Origin: Naegleria lovaniensis
Lineage: Eukaryota > Heterolobosea > Eutetramitea > Acrasida > Naegleriidae
Direction: 5' to 3'
Length of the DNA stretch: 64,000 nucleotides
NCBI RefSeq assembly: GCF_003324165.1
Contig: NW_025407843.1
Coordinates: 496,001-560,000 of the forward strand
Part shown: piece by piece, positions 1 through 11,592 of the stretch
How positions within the stretch are numbered: the stretch's first letter is position 1
Layout: every line of letters begins with the position of its first letter
Notes under the pieces: generated by a model
Told to the model about the DNA's origin: nothing
Databases searched by the model: none
The model's input: the letters and a program-made list of their open reading frames with translations, nothing else
Position numbers and translations under genes: made by a program

Positions 1-1425
1 ATCACAAAAATTGAAGGGTTAAAAGGACTCCGTAATTTAAAATATTTGAAGTTATTTAGCAATGAAATCGAGAAAATTGAGGGAATGGAGGACTTGATGG
101 CACTAGAAAGCTTATCGATCGCAAAGAACAAGATTAAGGATAAATCAAGTGTAAGTAAATACACATTTATAATTACTAAAACAACATCCACACCACCATG
201 AAAAGATACAATATTTAAGAATGTTTCCACGTCTTGGAATGGTCACGCTCTACGATAATCCAGTTTGTGAAGAAAGAGATTTCAGAAACATGGTACTTGC
301 GTTTTTACGAAGCTTGAAATTCTTAGATTACCGACAAATTGAGGAGGAAGAGGTACAAACAGCTAAAGAGAGATTCCATAACGAGCTGTTGAAAGTGAGT
401 GACAACGAAGAGCAGTTCGAAAAAAATCAAGAACAAGACGAAAAGAAGTTGCTTGAGATGCAAATGCTAGAGGTAAGTATGACACGAATTTCCCAAAAGA
501 TTACTGTAGTTTAGAAAGCCAATTTAACTGGAATAGATGACTTGTTTAACGAAATGTTTGAATGTGAAGCCGATGAAACCATCAAGATTTTTCTCTATTG
601 TACTTCTGATATCATTGAAAAATATAGAACTAAATTCACAGACAGAAAGGACGCGTTTAAAATGGAAATGCTTACAATCATGAGAAATAAGGAAAATGAA
701 CTGGAGGAGCTCAACTCAACGCTTCAACAGAGCCAATATGAAACTAACAATATTTCAACAGCAATGATCAAGGAATTTGAGAAACAAAAGAAAGAAATTA
801 TAAATGCTGTAAAGGAGATGACGGCAGAAAGCGAAGAAGAAGATTTACATCAACTTGACTTACTTGAGCGAGAGCTAGAAATATTAGCAGAGAAACTCAT
901 TGAAATAGAGGTGAACCAGTCAGAAGCATTTTGGGAAGTCATTAGCGAGTTCATTCCCAACTACAAGGAAATGGATTGCACCAGCAAAATCCAGAACTTT
1001 TTCAAAAAGCTGAAAAAGATGGAAGAAAAATACAGTATCGAGTTGAAGGATCGATTAATGGATCAAGTGAATAGCATTTCTGAGGAACCCAACGAAAAAG
1101 TCAAGGATGTAAGTGGTTTTAAAGCTTGTAATTCTAATCTTGTGTCACCTATTGCTAACAGATTTTAGAGGACAAGGATCAACTCTTCACCATGGTTCAA
1201 CGTTCAAAAGAAGCACACAAAGAAATTATTGGGCAAAAGGAGCTTAAATTGATTCAAAACGAAAAAGACAGAATGTTGTACACTGTTGAAAAGACCAAGA
1301 GAGACGAACATGAAAGAAACAGAGCTCGAATTTCAGAAATTTGGACCTTTGTGGAACGAGTTAAAGAAGAAATTGAAGAAACCCGAAAATTCATCACCAC
1401 TCCCGAGGAATTTTATGAGGAATAA
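1..1425 (+). CDS. DRC3: Dynein regulatory complex subunit 3 (DRC3/LRRC48), 5'-truncated by window edge
   Basis: DRC3 is a leucine-rich-repeat plus coiled-coil subunit of the nexin-dynein regulatory complex, which links doublet microtubules in motile cilia. Reading from base 1 gives LRR units (a NEIEKIEGMEDL-like repeat), then an LRR cap with a YDNPVCEE motif and LKFLDYR, then a long charged helical region ending in FITTPEEFYEE. The order LRR, cap, LDYR, coiled coil is that of LRRC48. I place three short GT-AG introns at 151-205, 473-514 and 1109-1170; each joins in phase 0 and keeps the frame open. The start codon and first LRRs lie upstream of the window. The family call rests on recognition of layout and motifs. 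It implies a flagellate stage in the life cycle. Confidence 0.8.
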
Positions 1426-1505
1426 ACACTGTACATTATTGCATTGTAAGTAGTGCCAAATCAACGTTCCCCCAAATTTCAGACGTCAGCTTTCAACAAA
1501 ACAAA

Positions 1506-4500
1506 ATGAGCGAGGGCCTACAGATGACTTCTCTGCCGCAACAAGCAACTCGAGTTGAATGCAGACTCCATCTTGTCATCATCTTCATCACAATGATAAT
1601 ATTATCAACGTTATCTTCCTTTGTGATGAGCGATTCTCCAGTACAAGATCTTTATCTCTCACAACCAGCAGACGACTTCAATTCGGGATTTCCTTGTGGT
1701 CAAAATTCATCACAACCATGCTCGGACCTGAAAAACACAATCCTAACCATCAATCAAACCATCTATGACATGATTGCATCTCCAAATTTTGATGGAGAAT
1801 ATTATTTCAAATTTAATGTGTGGCTTCTGAAAGATTATTCTGCGATTTCATGTATTTCCAGGTCCATAGCTATTCCTTTTAATGTAGAAGTACATTTTTA
1901 TGGAGTTGACCCACCGAGAAAGACATTACTGAAGTGTGATTCGGGAATTACTGTACACATTCCGTTCTTAAAAAAAGTAACCTATTCCAATATACATATT
2001 CGATCTCGACATTTATTTCTTTCCGAGATACATAACTGTATCGTAAATGGAGCTGCTATTTATTCCCTATCATCTGAGCAAGCACGAGCATTTAAAATTG
2101 TAGACTCTCATCTCACGGATGTTTTGGTTCAAATGAAGGAGGCAGAGCAGGTCATTATTAGAAATAGTACCATTGAGAGAGGTAGACTGGGTTGTTTACA
2201 ATGCACGAATATCTCATTCGATGACACCAACATTTTACAAATTGATGATGTTCAATTAATCGATAGTAATCAACTTAATATTGTTAAATCGAAGATTGTT
2301 GGAATTACATTGAAATCTCCGCTTCGAGTATTTAATGCTAAGACTATATTCATCAGCCAATCATCCTTACTCATGGCTGTGAGTATGGAAAAAGCAATGC
2401 AAGTGGAAATTGTGGATTGTAATGTTGATTTGAGCCAAGCTCGATCTCCATCAACAAATTTAGGACTTGGAAAGAGCATTTTTACATTTTCTCTATTGTT
2501 AAAATTATTCATTTCTAGAACACGATTTATCAACAATGTTCACAATATTGGAACTCTAAGGTTTCAATTTATTGGACGATTATTCATGAACGAGACTGAA
2601 ATTTCCAATAATAAGTGTGGCAGTTCCACACACGCGGTGGTCGCTTTCGAAGATTGCACCAAAATATTCATCTTCAATAGTACATTTTCAAATAATAGAG
2701 CACTGCAGACAGGAGCCATATATGCATCCTATGGCAGTTTGGAAATTGAAAAATGTATCTTTGAAAACAACACATCGATTGAGAATGGAGGCGCCCTAGT
2801 TTCCATGTTCACAGAGACAAAAATTACTAGTTCTATTTTCAGGAATAATTTAGCCATGAATGGTAGAGGTGGGGCTTTGTATCTTTATAACTTGGATTTT
2901 TTGTTGAAGGATTCCACTTTAATGAACAATCAAGCACAACTTAGTGGAGGAGCAATTGCAATCGAGAATTCTCATAGATGTGATATTTATTATTGCGATC
3001 TTTTATATAATCAAGTAGTCACTAGAAATGTGACAGGAAGTTTACAAGATGGGATTGGTGGTGCTCTCGCAGCCACAAGATCCAACACAATCGTACACTA
3101 CAGCAATTTTTTGCACAATGTAGCTCTGTTTGGAGGAGCAATTGCATGTGAAAGTACACCTGATTTATACGATAGCATGTTTGATCACAATTTAGCTCAC
3201 TATGCAGGCGGCGCAATTTTTGCAATTCCTTTCACTTCACGTTACTCTTTTACTCGCCCCACTCTAGGAAAAGCATTTAGAAATAACATGGCTCTGTCAT
3301 ATGGACCCAACATGGCTTCTCCCATTACGGATTATAACGTCAGCATTAATGACGATTGTCAACAGACTGATGATCATTCACTCTCAAGCATGGAAGCAAC
3401 AAAAAATTTAACATTATATTTTGGGGAAGAGTTTTGCATTCGATTTTATGGCGCTCAAGACGCATACCATAACTCAGTATCGGAAGTTTTTGAAACGGTA
3501 GACATACATTCTATGACAGGTGGTAGTCCAGTAACTCCCGTACTTCTTTCTGTGAATCCCAAGGAGAATATGGCCAAAGTTATGTTAAAACTTGCGCAAA
3601 ATAGCAAATACTACTCTATTCAACGATTCAGAGTGGAGACATATCTTGTTTCAACAGAATTTTCATTGACCATTCGAGATTGTCCGACAGATTGGATCAT
3701 TGAAAATGGAATATGCACTCAAGGAATTCGATTTTCATTGATTATTCCACTTGTAATTTTTGGAGGAATTTCAGCCATGTTGTTGAGTTTTGTGCTTGGA
3801 ATTTTCATGTCTTTTCATTTTGTGAAATTATTGATTTGGTTGAGAAAAATTTACAAAAGAGAACGAGTTGAGAAAGATATTGAAAAGAAATTGTTAGATT
3901 ATGATTTTGGAAATTTAACAAATGAAGGAATATTGACAACAAACCATTCTCTTCATCATGACCATGACTCTTCACAACATCAACAAGGTGATTATTATGA
4001 ACTTGAAACTTGTTCTGATATTCACTCACTCAGCAACAAGAAGAAACACTTGCCATTGTTATCATCATTTTCAAAGAATAATTCTTCAAATACGCTCTCA
4101 TTGATCATTCCATCAAGTGAATTGAAATTTGAAAAAAAAATTGGTGAAGGAGCATCTGGATCAGGTATGTGTGTTTTGTATGAGTGTGACTTGTTGTTCG
4201 TCATGTTGATATTATTCTCTATTGTTTGTTGCCATAATGATTTTATGTAATTTCAAAAACTTTGTGAAAATAGTTTATTTGGCTCAATGGAATTCAAATC
4301 GAGTGGCAGTGAAAACATTATCTCGAGATGATGACTATTCAAGTATGGATGAATTTGAAAAAGAAATTACAGTTCTCATCCAGTTGAGACATCCAAATAT
4401 CATTAATTTTTATGGAATTTTCATTTCAGAATTCAAGAAATATATGGTTGTTGAATATTTACAAGGTGGAAGTTTGGATAATTTGATCAAGAAAATGAAG

Positions 4501-5407
4501 AATCAAAATGTAATCATTTCCATGAAAGAGAAAATGAAAATATTGATTGGAATTGCCTCTGGAATGAAATATTTACATAATTTACAACCTGCCATCATTC
4601 ATCGAGATTTGAAACCAGGAAATATTTTATTGACATCGGATTACACAGCAAAAATTGCAGATTTTGGTCTTTCAAAAACTATTTCAATGAATACTTGTAA
4701 TTCATTGACGACCAATATTGGAACTCTATTTTACATGTACGTACGATTGTGATCATCATATTTTCTGATTTGTATATTCGTTTTTGCATGAACAAATTAT
4801 TTGTATATTTGCCTTTTCATGAACAAATTATTTGAATTGACTTCACAGGGCTCCTGAATTACTTTTAGGAACAGATATTTCAAGTGAAAATGTTCAAGAA
4901 TATGCCACAAAAACAGATGTTTTCAGTTTCTCAATCATCATGTGGGAATTGTTGTTTGAAGAAAACCCTTATCACAATGATGATTCACAAAAGATTCATT
5001 TCTTTTCAAATCAACAACATGACAGGAACAAGAATGGATCCAACAATTCAAGAAAACATGTGAATTCACTCAATTTCTTGTCACTCATTTTGAAAGAAGG
5101 CAATAGACCAATCATTCCTTTCAAATCAAATTCAAACAATCATTTTCATCATCATCACGATGAAAATACTGCTATGAATTCATCTGTAAACGACAACAAC
5201 AACAATAATATCACTTGGCAAATGGAGGATGAAACGGAAATGAAAATTTGGTGTGAGAAATTCCTTCAAAATTCATCTCCTCCATTTCTATCATTCATGA
5301 AAGGATACATTTCATTGATGGAAGAATGTTGGAATGAAGATCCTCTTCAAAGACCTGGTTTCAATCGAATTTTGGAAATTCTCTACACTCTCAACCAATT
5401 TCTCTAA
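1506..5407 (+). CDS. Receptor-like protein kinase with extracellular beta-helix repeats
   Basis: The predicted protein is about 1226 aa from three exons (1506-4164, 4274-4736, 4849-5407). It has a hydrophobic N-terminal segment (about residues 20-42) and a long ectodomain rich in short N/S/I/F repeats with recurring GGAI/GGAL motifs, as in right-handed beta-helix (pectin-lyase-like) proteins. A membrane segment lies at about 741-778, followed by a cytoplasmic kinase domain. Kinase motifs seen are GEGASGSVYLA (completed across intron 1), VAVKTL, HRDLKPGN, DFGLSK and MAPELL (completed across intron 2), so all catalytic residues are present. Motifs resemble tyrosine-kinase-like (TKL) Ser/Thr kinases. 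A low-complexity H/N-rich insert (bases 5020-5220) interrupts the C-lobe. The ligand is unknown; an amoeba surface receptor is inferred. Both introns are about 110 nt, and the second holds a tandem repeat. Confidence 0.85.
4769..4832 (+). repeat. Imperfect 32-bp tandem duplication inside a kinase intron
   Basis: Two adjacent copies share the end catgaacaaattat and a ttgtatatt start. They lie at about 4769-4800 and 4801-4832, inside the 4737-4848 intron, and differ at a few positions. This looks like a local slippage duplication that lengthened the intron. Confidence 0.75.
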
Positions 5408-5584
5408 CTATTAATTCACAACATGTATATGAACCAAAGAACACTTCTCATCTTCCATTCTGAAAAGTAAGCCTCTTTGTGACTCATTAGTAACAGAAAT
5501 TATAAAGACGACTCAATCAGAATTCCTGGTCAAACCCAAGCTAGTTCCTTTTCATTCCAGTCAGCCAATCAATTTCAAAAGAAA

Positions 5585-6985
5585 ATGCTCAAATTTCAAC
5601 CTACCCACACACGATTACTCTTTCAATTCACATCAAGGCTCTTACAATTCGTCAAACATGATTATACATACCCATCAGGCACCACAACCTCAACCACAGA
5701 AAGATCATCCAATGGTGCCAAATATTGGACCAAATATGTAGAGCCGATCGAACCCGAGGCATTGACTCAAATTGAAAGTGTTCAACGTGTACTTTCCGAA
5801 TATTCCAAAACATGGTCTCATCATTCTCCATTACCAATTGCAGTCATGCCAGATGTCCATTTAGGAAAAGGAGCTACGGTTGGAACTGTAATTCCCATGA
5901 AGAAGGCAATTATTCCTGCTGCTGTTGGAGTGGATATTGGATGTGGTATGTGTGCCGTGAAAACTTCTCTTGCTGCAAGTGATTTAAAATCATTGAAGGT
6001 GATCAGAGAAAGCATTGAAAAGGTCATTCCATTGGGAATGACATCGTATGAATTATCTGGAAACGTTGGATCTCAGAAAAAAGATTCAGAATGTAAAATT
6101 GAATTGCCGCAAGAAAGTATAGACATTTGGAACGCATATTTAAAGAGTGGATACTCAAAGATAATTTCATCTCGCCACATTAAAAAGGAATATTTACAAG
6201 AAATTGAGAAAATGAATAATGTGACACAATTAGGTACTTTAGGAAGTGGAAACCATTTCATAGAGATTTGTTTAGACGAGACAAATACAGTTTGGATCAT
6301 GTTACATTCTGGGTCAAGAGGTGTTGGAAATGCCATTGGACGTGTATTTATTGATATTGCTCGAGAAGATATGATGAAAAGCCATGGTTCTCAAATGCAT
6401 AATGTCGACAAGAATTTGGCCTATTTGAGAGAAGGAACTCGTTATTTTGACGAATATTGGTTTGCACTAAATTGGGCCAGTGAATTTGCAAAACGAAATC
6501 GGCAAGTCATGATGAATCGAGTCATTGATAGTTTAAGGAAATGTGGCCAAGTTTCAGATCCCAATTTTAAGGCCGATCTTATGGCCATCAATTGTCACCA
6601 TAATTATGCTCAACTAGAAACTCACTTTGGAGAAGAAGTTTATGTTACTCGAAAAGGAGCTGTTTCAGCTAGAAAGGGTGAATATGGTATCATTCCAGGA
6701 AGTATGGGAGCGAAATCTTATATAGTCATTGGGAAAGGAAATGAACATAGTTATCATTCTTGTTCACACGGCGCTGGAAGAACAGTAGCACGAAGGGACG
6801 CCAGAAAAAGGTTTACCGTTCAAGACATGGAGAAGGAAACTCTAGGTGTGGAATGTCGAAAAGATTCTGGAGTACTGGATGAGATTCCTTCTGCGTATAA
6901 AGACATTGACGCTGTTATGGACAGTCAAAAGGATTTGGTAGATGTTGTGCATGTATTGAAACAAATTGTTTGTGTAAAGGGATAA
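5585..6985 (+). CDS. rtcB: RtcB-type tRNA-splicing/RNA-repair ligase, bacterial subtype
   Basis: RtcB joins 2',3'-cyclic phosphate or 3'-phosphate RNA ends to 5'-OH ends using GTP and Mn2+. The 466-aa product carries the family signatures MPDVHLGKGATVGTVIP, GVDIGCGM (Cys about 120), LGSGNHFIEICLDE, HSGSRGVGN, NCHHNYAQ, VTRKGAVSA, and SCSHGAGR with the guanylylated His near residue 395. The spacing and the C-terminal VCVKG match the E. coli-type (about 408 aa) enzyme rather than the animal/archaeal HSPC117 form. About 60 extra N-terminal residues (many S/T/R/K/Q, few acidic residues) precede the conserved region and could be an organelle-targeting sequence. It is a single exon. Its role here (tRNA splicing versus organelle RNA repair) is not decided by sequence. 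Confidence 0.93.
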   Translation: MLKFQPTHTRLLFQFTSRLLQFVKHDYTYPSGTTTSTTERSSNGAKYWTKYVEPIEPEALTQIESVQRVLSEYSKTWSHHSPLPIAVMPDVHLGKGATVGTVIPMKKAIIPAAVGVDIGCGMCAVKTSLAASDLKSLKVIRESIEKVIPLGMTSYELSGNVGSQKKDSECKIELPQESIDIWNAYLKSGYSKIISSRHIKKEYLQEIEKMNNVTQLGTLGSGNHFIEICLDETNTVWIMLHSGSRGVGNAIGRVFIDIAREDMMKSHGSQMHNVDKNLAYLREGTRYFDEYWFALNWASEFAKRNRQVMMNRVIDSLRKCGQVSDPNFKADLMAINCHHNYAQLETHFGEEVYVTRKGAVSARKGEYGIIPGSMGAKSYIVIGKGNEHSYHSCSHGAGRTVARRDARKRFTVQDMEKETLGVECRKDSGVLDEIPSAYKDIDAVMDSQKDLVDVVHVLKQIVCVKG

Positions 6986-7163
6986 GAACGATATCTTGAG
7001 GATATAATTTAATTGAATTCGAGGATAGTTCATGAAATTCAAGAAGACATAGAAATACCAATTAGGTAACCTCAAGATGAGCTAAAATTTTCTTCGAAAG
7101 CAAGTGCATTCGCTGATTCTGCTGTTCCAAACGCAATTTGATACCAATTTGATTTCTCATAAT

Positions 7164-8860
7164 TTAAATAATAGTCATTTCTGAAGAGAGATTGTTACCA
7201 CTACTTGCTTCCATTGGAGACGATGTCATTAAGGTTCTTTCATCTGTACCAGTAGTGCTTACAGCAGTCACAGTTGTGGAATGAGCAGCAAATGATGAGG
7301 ACTCGACACTTGCCTTTGTATTCGAATCTTCCACAACTACTACGCTCGTGGGAACAGATAGTGGGTGTGGCATGGGTGTCAATCTTGCAACCTCCGTTGA
7401 AATGACAAGTGACAATCCCTCTTGTTGATTATCAGCCAAGCCAGAAAATCTAGGCATGGATTTATGATAAGGACTTGTTTTGATTGGAGAGTTAGGAATC
7501 TCACCATGCGCAGTTCCAGAATAATTCGAAATATTCGATTTGGTATCATCCAAATGTAACTCTTTCATGACTTTGTCTGTCTGAACAAACATTGGGTAAA
7601 ATAACAATAAGGTCAATGTGGCGAAAATTAATATTCCTAAACAATTGACAAAATGCCACAACACTTTGAAACGTTCATCGACCAAGACAATGGCTGAAGC
7701 AATGACCGCTGCAATAATTTGCAACAAGACACAAGCAATAAGACCAATCATTAAGGCAATGGTAATGACAAACGGATTTTTAGCTTTTTGTTGAGCTACT
7801 GTGTCTTTGACTTTGCTTGCCGTTCGTCGAATGGTACGCATCACTAAAATTCCTGAAGTAGTCACAGAAATGGTATCAATGACGAAGAGAATGGTGACAA
7901 TGAGGAGACAACAAATATTAACAATGGTATTGGTGGTCTTGTCCACAATTTCGAAACGACCCAAGGTCAAAAAAATTGACACTAGAAGCACGACGGTCCA
8001 TCCAATGATTAGAAACACTACGATAGAGATATTGGTCAACCAACATATTACTTTGAAGGTCTTTTGAGTAATGGCTCTCATTAATCTTGCTGTCTTCCAA
8101 CTAGTTAAATCCATGAAAATGTTTTTTGTTAAATGTCAAAAAGTCATATTAAGGTGACCTATGAATAAAAGTACAATACCTACAAAATCATTTGTACGTG
8201 ATATAAAATTACAAACAAGAACATGAAATTTGAAAACATGAACAAGGTAGATATGCCAATAAGTACATGCAAGCATGACAACAAACTCCAAGTAATCATT
8301 TGCCCATTTTCAATGGTCTGGCGAGCGAAGATAAACAATACATCCATTACTAATCGAACGAGCAAATTCATGGACTGAATGGCAACAAAGATAACTGCTA
8401 ATAGGATGAGAATCTTGGGATTTTTCTTCATCGGCTTTTGCTGAGAATTTTTGGCAGTTTTTAGCGTCCTGTCACTTGCCATCGTCGTTACTCCTTCACT
8501 ATGACCACCATGACCCAAACAACCACAACAACTCGTCACAATTCCCATCTCTTTATCTTGTTGGAATATCTTGAACAACAACGCCATCAAGCACATATAA
8601 TACACAGCAAAAGCCACTAAAAACAATACAGAGTTTGCAATCGATAATGCTGAATTGAGGACAGGAGTGACATAATTCAAATTTGTAATATTTACAAGAC
8701 CATCTTGAGTGATATTAAAGTATATCGATTGAACCTGTGAGTTCTGGTGGTTGTTGTTGAAGAAAAACTGCAACTCCGACATGGATGAAATGTGTGATTG
8801 TTTCTGAACTTCGTTAAACCCTGATGATAAAGATGTCCACCAGAGAGATACTATTTGCAT
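7164..8860 (-). CDS. Seven-transmembrane protein, receptor-like, unknown function
   Basis: Seven hydrophobic segments can be counted after an Asn-glycosylation-rich N-terminal stretch (NITQDGLVNIT). A long Ser/Thr-rich tail follows. The reading frame at 8184-8926 joins that at 7164-8100 through an 83-nt intron (8101-8183) with a GTAGGT donor and CTAG acceptor, giving QMIFWKTARL in the third helix region. The first in-frame ATG is at 8860. The frame is open without an ATG up to about 9010, so either translation starts at 8860 or there is an upstream exon. A good GTGAGT donor at the end of the next gene upstream makes a fused 4-TM plus 7-TM model possible. The topology resembles G-protein-coupled or THH1-like receptors, but I see no family-defining motif. 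Confidence 0.55.
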
Positions 8861-9041
8861 GGCTGAGGTTATGAATGGAGATTGTTTTTTTGTGAGGTTT
8901 GAAATGATGGTTTTAGCTTGGGACAAAGCCAGAGATGTTATGCAAATACCCGTATGGTGTTCAGAATTGAACTCATCACTTTTAGGAGTGGTTACTTTAA
9001 AAGGAACTATTTAAATATTAAATAATATTTATGTGTTAAAT

Positions 9042-9623
9042 TCAATGGTTTGGTTCTGTCATTAAACTCACCAACTCATTCCCTCCTCTCGATTCAAACG
9101 TTTCCTTAAAGAATAATTTCAATCGAACCGATGAATCAATCACACACAACAAGGAACTCACACATCCAACCACAGAGGCTGCCAATCCACATTGATAAAT
9201 GTACACATCGACGGGAGTGATTCTTTCAAACATTCCAAAGAGAAATGTTTGATACAAACAAAGACCCAAAGAAATTCCAGAAACGGAAACGTAGGAAGAC
9301 AATAATCCAAATTTGGTCGAGTCAGAAAATTTGACATTTGGTGCTACATGCAAAATTTGATAAAATTTCATCAAGAGGCCGAACATGGTTTGAAAACACA
9401 AGGCTGCTTGTGCCAATAACAAGATACTTGTCACTATCATGGAAATGAAATATTCATACGCTCCAAATTGAATGGAATCTTGTAAAATACCCATCATGAC
9501 CACAGCAGCAATGTGAAACAAGGACTCTAGTAAGGCCAATACAAAGGTACATCCATGTACTAAATGCCAAAACGAAGAGAATGTTGTTGTAGAGGTTGTG
9601 GATGGATAAGAAGAGCTTGTCAT
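9042..9623 (-). CDS. Four-transmembrane protein, family member A
   Basis: This is a 193-aa protein with four predicted helices: LVHGCTFVLALLESLFHI, ISMIVTSILLLAQAALCF, VSVSGISLGLCLYQTFLF and GLAASVVGCVSSLLCV. It ends in a cytoplasmic VRLKLFFKETFE tail. The SLFHI motif after helix 1 and the ID...LK..FE ending are shared with the gene at 12503-13120, so the two look like distant paralogues. The ATG at 9623 is the natural start. A perfect GTGAGT donor lies in its last codons (after GGNEL), so it might be spliced to the 7-TM frame downstream. I prefer separate genes because paralogue B stands alone. Function is unknown. Confidence 0.55.
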   Translation of the reverse strand: MTSSSYPSTTSTTTFSSFWHLVHGCTFVLALLESLFHIAAVVMMGILQDSIQFGAYEYFISMIVTSILLLAQAALCFQTMFGLLMKFYQILHVAPNVKFSDSTKFGLLSSYVSVSGISLGLCLYQTFLFGMFERITPVDVYIYQCGLAASVVGCVSSLLCVIDSSVRLKLFFKETFESRGGNELVSLMTEPNH

Positions 9624-10717
9624 GTTTTTTTTTTTGAAGTCTTATAAATCATTGTTGTTAGCAAGAAGGTATTTGGGGTGTTTATTGCCTGAATGCAACT
9701 CACCTAATCGTGCGTTTTGGAATCGAGTTGGAATTGTGAGATTTTTTTTTGGTCAATTCCAGTATGGTTCCTTGTTACAAACGCTGTGAGTGTTTACAAA
9801 TTTAGAGAGTGGTTTTGAAGTATGGAATTGTCTTTGCCTTTCTCAACACGACCGTTCTGTCATCATTTACAAGGGCAACTCTTTGAAAATTTATTTTCAA
9901 GTCCTTGGAATTGCAGTTCTTTCTCACTTGTCATTCACATTGACAACAAAGAGCACTCATTGGGTTTGAGAAGTAACTTAAGGAAATGAGACTACCACTC
10001 ACACTGGAACTATCATTCTCATCAACTGAGGTTCTTTGAGCAATATATAATTATAATAACAACCCATTGGAATCTCATTCAACTGTTGGATTCGGATCGA
10101 GACTCTCAACAAACACAATATTGGAGTTTTAATAAGGTTGCCAATATTAAGGCCAGAGAAACTATATTGGCAACATCGACGCAGGAGGTGAAGAAAGTTA
10201 TAGCTTCCTCCTCATGTTTAGACAATTTAAAACATTTTGACGTAAGGGACGAGGCATTTAGTGTCATGCACAACCACAGTGGGGCTGAAGATAGGATGGG
10301 GATGATTGCTAAAATACTGCTTTATTGCAGCAACTCCAGCAACAATCCCAAAGTTTTTTTAATCCAGTAATTTGTTGCTTGAAACACACGCAAAAGATGG
10401 CCACCTATATAACAATTGAATTGCGGCAATGTCGATAACAATGTTGTTGCGTCCAACACGGAATGTTTGAACCATCAATCTTAGAACTACTTATCACTTC
10501 GATATTATGTAATACGCTTGATGTTTTGGTTGGGAATACCTCAACGTTAAATAATCCGAAATTTGATTACGATTGGTGACTTGCATGCATTCGAATAATT
10601 CACGTGAGTGGATAAATGACATCATCCGAATTTATTTTCTCCCAATCATCAACGGATGTTCGAATTTCCGAACACCAAAAACCACAACAAATTCTAAGGT
10701 CCTTAATTTAAAAAAAA
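9624..10717. other. Intergenic stretch without a supported gene
   Basis: About 1.1 kb separates divergent genes. A 94-codon open frame at 10086-10370 begins with TTG, has no recognisable domain and no codon signature, and is not called. The right-hand part carries several TCCGAA/TTCGAA words and a short inverted repeat just before the next start codon. Promoters for both neighbours must lie here. Confidence 0.5.
10658..10673. promoter_or_regulatory. Short inverted repeat upstream of a start codon
   Basis: The 16-mer GTTCGAATTTCCGAAC has GTTCG/CGAAC arms and sits 45 bases before the ATG at 10718. Nearby copies of the TCCGAA core lie at about 10555 and 10625. It could be a factor-binding site. 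This is inference from position and symmetry only. Confidence 0.25.
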
Positions 10718-11592
10718 ATGGCCGTTAAGCTGAGTATTGGTAAACATTTTTTTGATGATTGCCCTTCTATCTGCCAACAATACCGATTCCCCGCTGGTTT
10801 ACTTGACTCTCCGCGCAGCTCAATCAATAAGACTTCAAAGACCACTTCGAAATACAATTTTGTCATGTCTTTAAATGACTTTGAACGGTTGTTAAAGCCA
10901 ATGTTTATAGAAAAGGAAAGCCGCGTCTTTGTTGAACGATTTTACGATACAAAAGAAAATGATATCATGAAAGGAAATATTTGGTTCAAGATTGTGCAAT
11001 CAATCTCTCATAAAAGAGAAACTTTTGTTTCTTTTAAACAAACAAGTCATTTAGAGAGTGGTATTAAATACCAGGAAAAGATTATGAGCGTAGACGAAGC
11101 CTTGAAAATCACAGGTGTCATTGAATTAATGAGAGAAGAATGTTATGAGATTGATGTAGAAAGAACAAAATATGTATGCAAGGAAAATGAGAATATTAGA
11201 CAGAGCAACATTTCAAGATGATAGTTCATTTGTTGTATTCTCTATTATTGAATGTGATAAAAGCGAAGACCATAACATTGAGAATATTTATCCTTGCAAA
11301 AGCAAAGTTATTGAACTCATTTCTAGAACTAAACCAGAGTTATATAGACATTTGAAGGATAACGGTGATGTCAAAGATATGGATTATGTATCAATGAGCT
11401 TAGCTGAATTTGAAGCAGGACCTGAAGAAGCTGAAAAAAGGAAAAAGCTTGCAGAAGCTGAAAAGCAGAGAATGGAAAGAGAAAAAATCAAGACCTTGAT
11501 GATGATGACAAATATTCAACTGATCACATCAGAATGGTGTATAGAAGTGTTCTAAAATATGGTCTTTTTACATTCGATGACGATGACGATTG
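10718..11592 (+). pseudogene. CYTH-like protein gene with two frame breaks (pseudogene or assembly indels)
   Basis: The start MAVKLSIGKHFF leads into VERFYDTKENDIM, IWFKI, FVSFKQ and IKYQEKI, a strand pattern like CYTH/triphosphate-tunnel enzymes (thiamine triphosphatase, CYTH phosphatases). The frame then changes near 11184-11195 (an AAAA run; one base too many) to continue RATFQDDSSFVVFSIIECD and a charged EEAEKRKKLAEAEK helix. It changes back at the A6 run at 11482-11487 (one base too few) to end with DLDDDDKYS...FTFDDDDD at 11592. All three pieces look like genuine coding sequence in one order. No intron of the right length fits. The typical N-terminal ExExK motif is not clear, so the CYTH assignment is tentative. 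Sequencing error at A runs explains it as well as decay. Confidence 0.4.

Noticed and set aside
10086-10370. 94-codon open frame on the plus strand
   Set aside because: No ATG at its start, no domain, low-complexity composition and no neighbour support.
11172-11197. A 26-nt GT-AG intron to explain the CYTH-like frame change
   Set aside because: Too short, and its length does not restore the frame.
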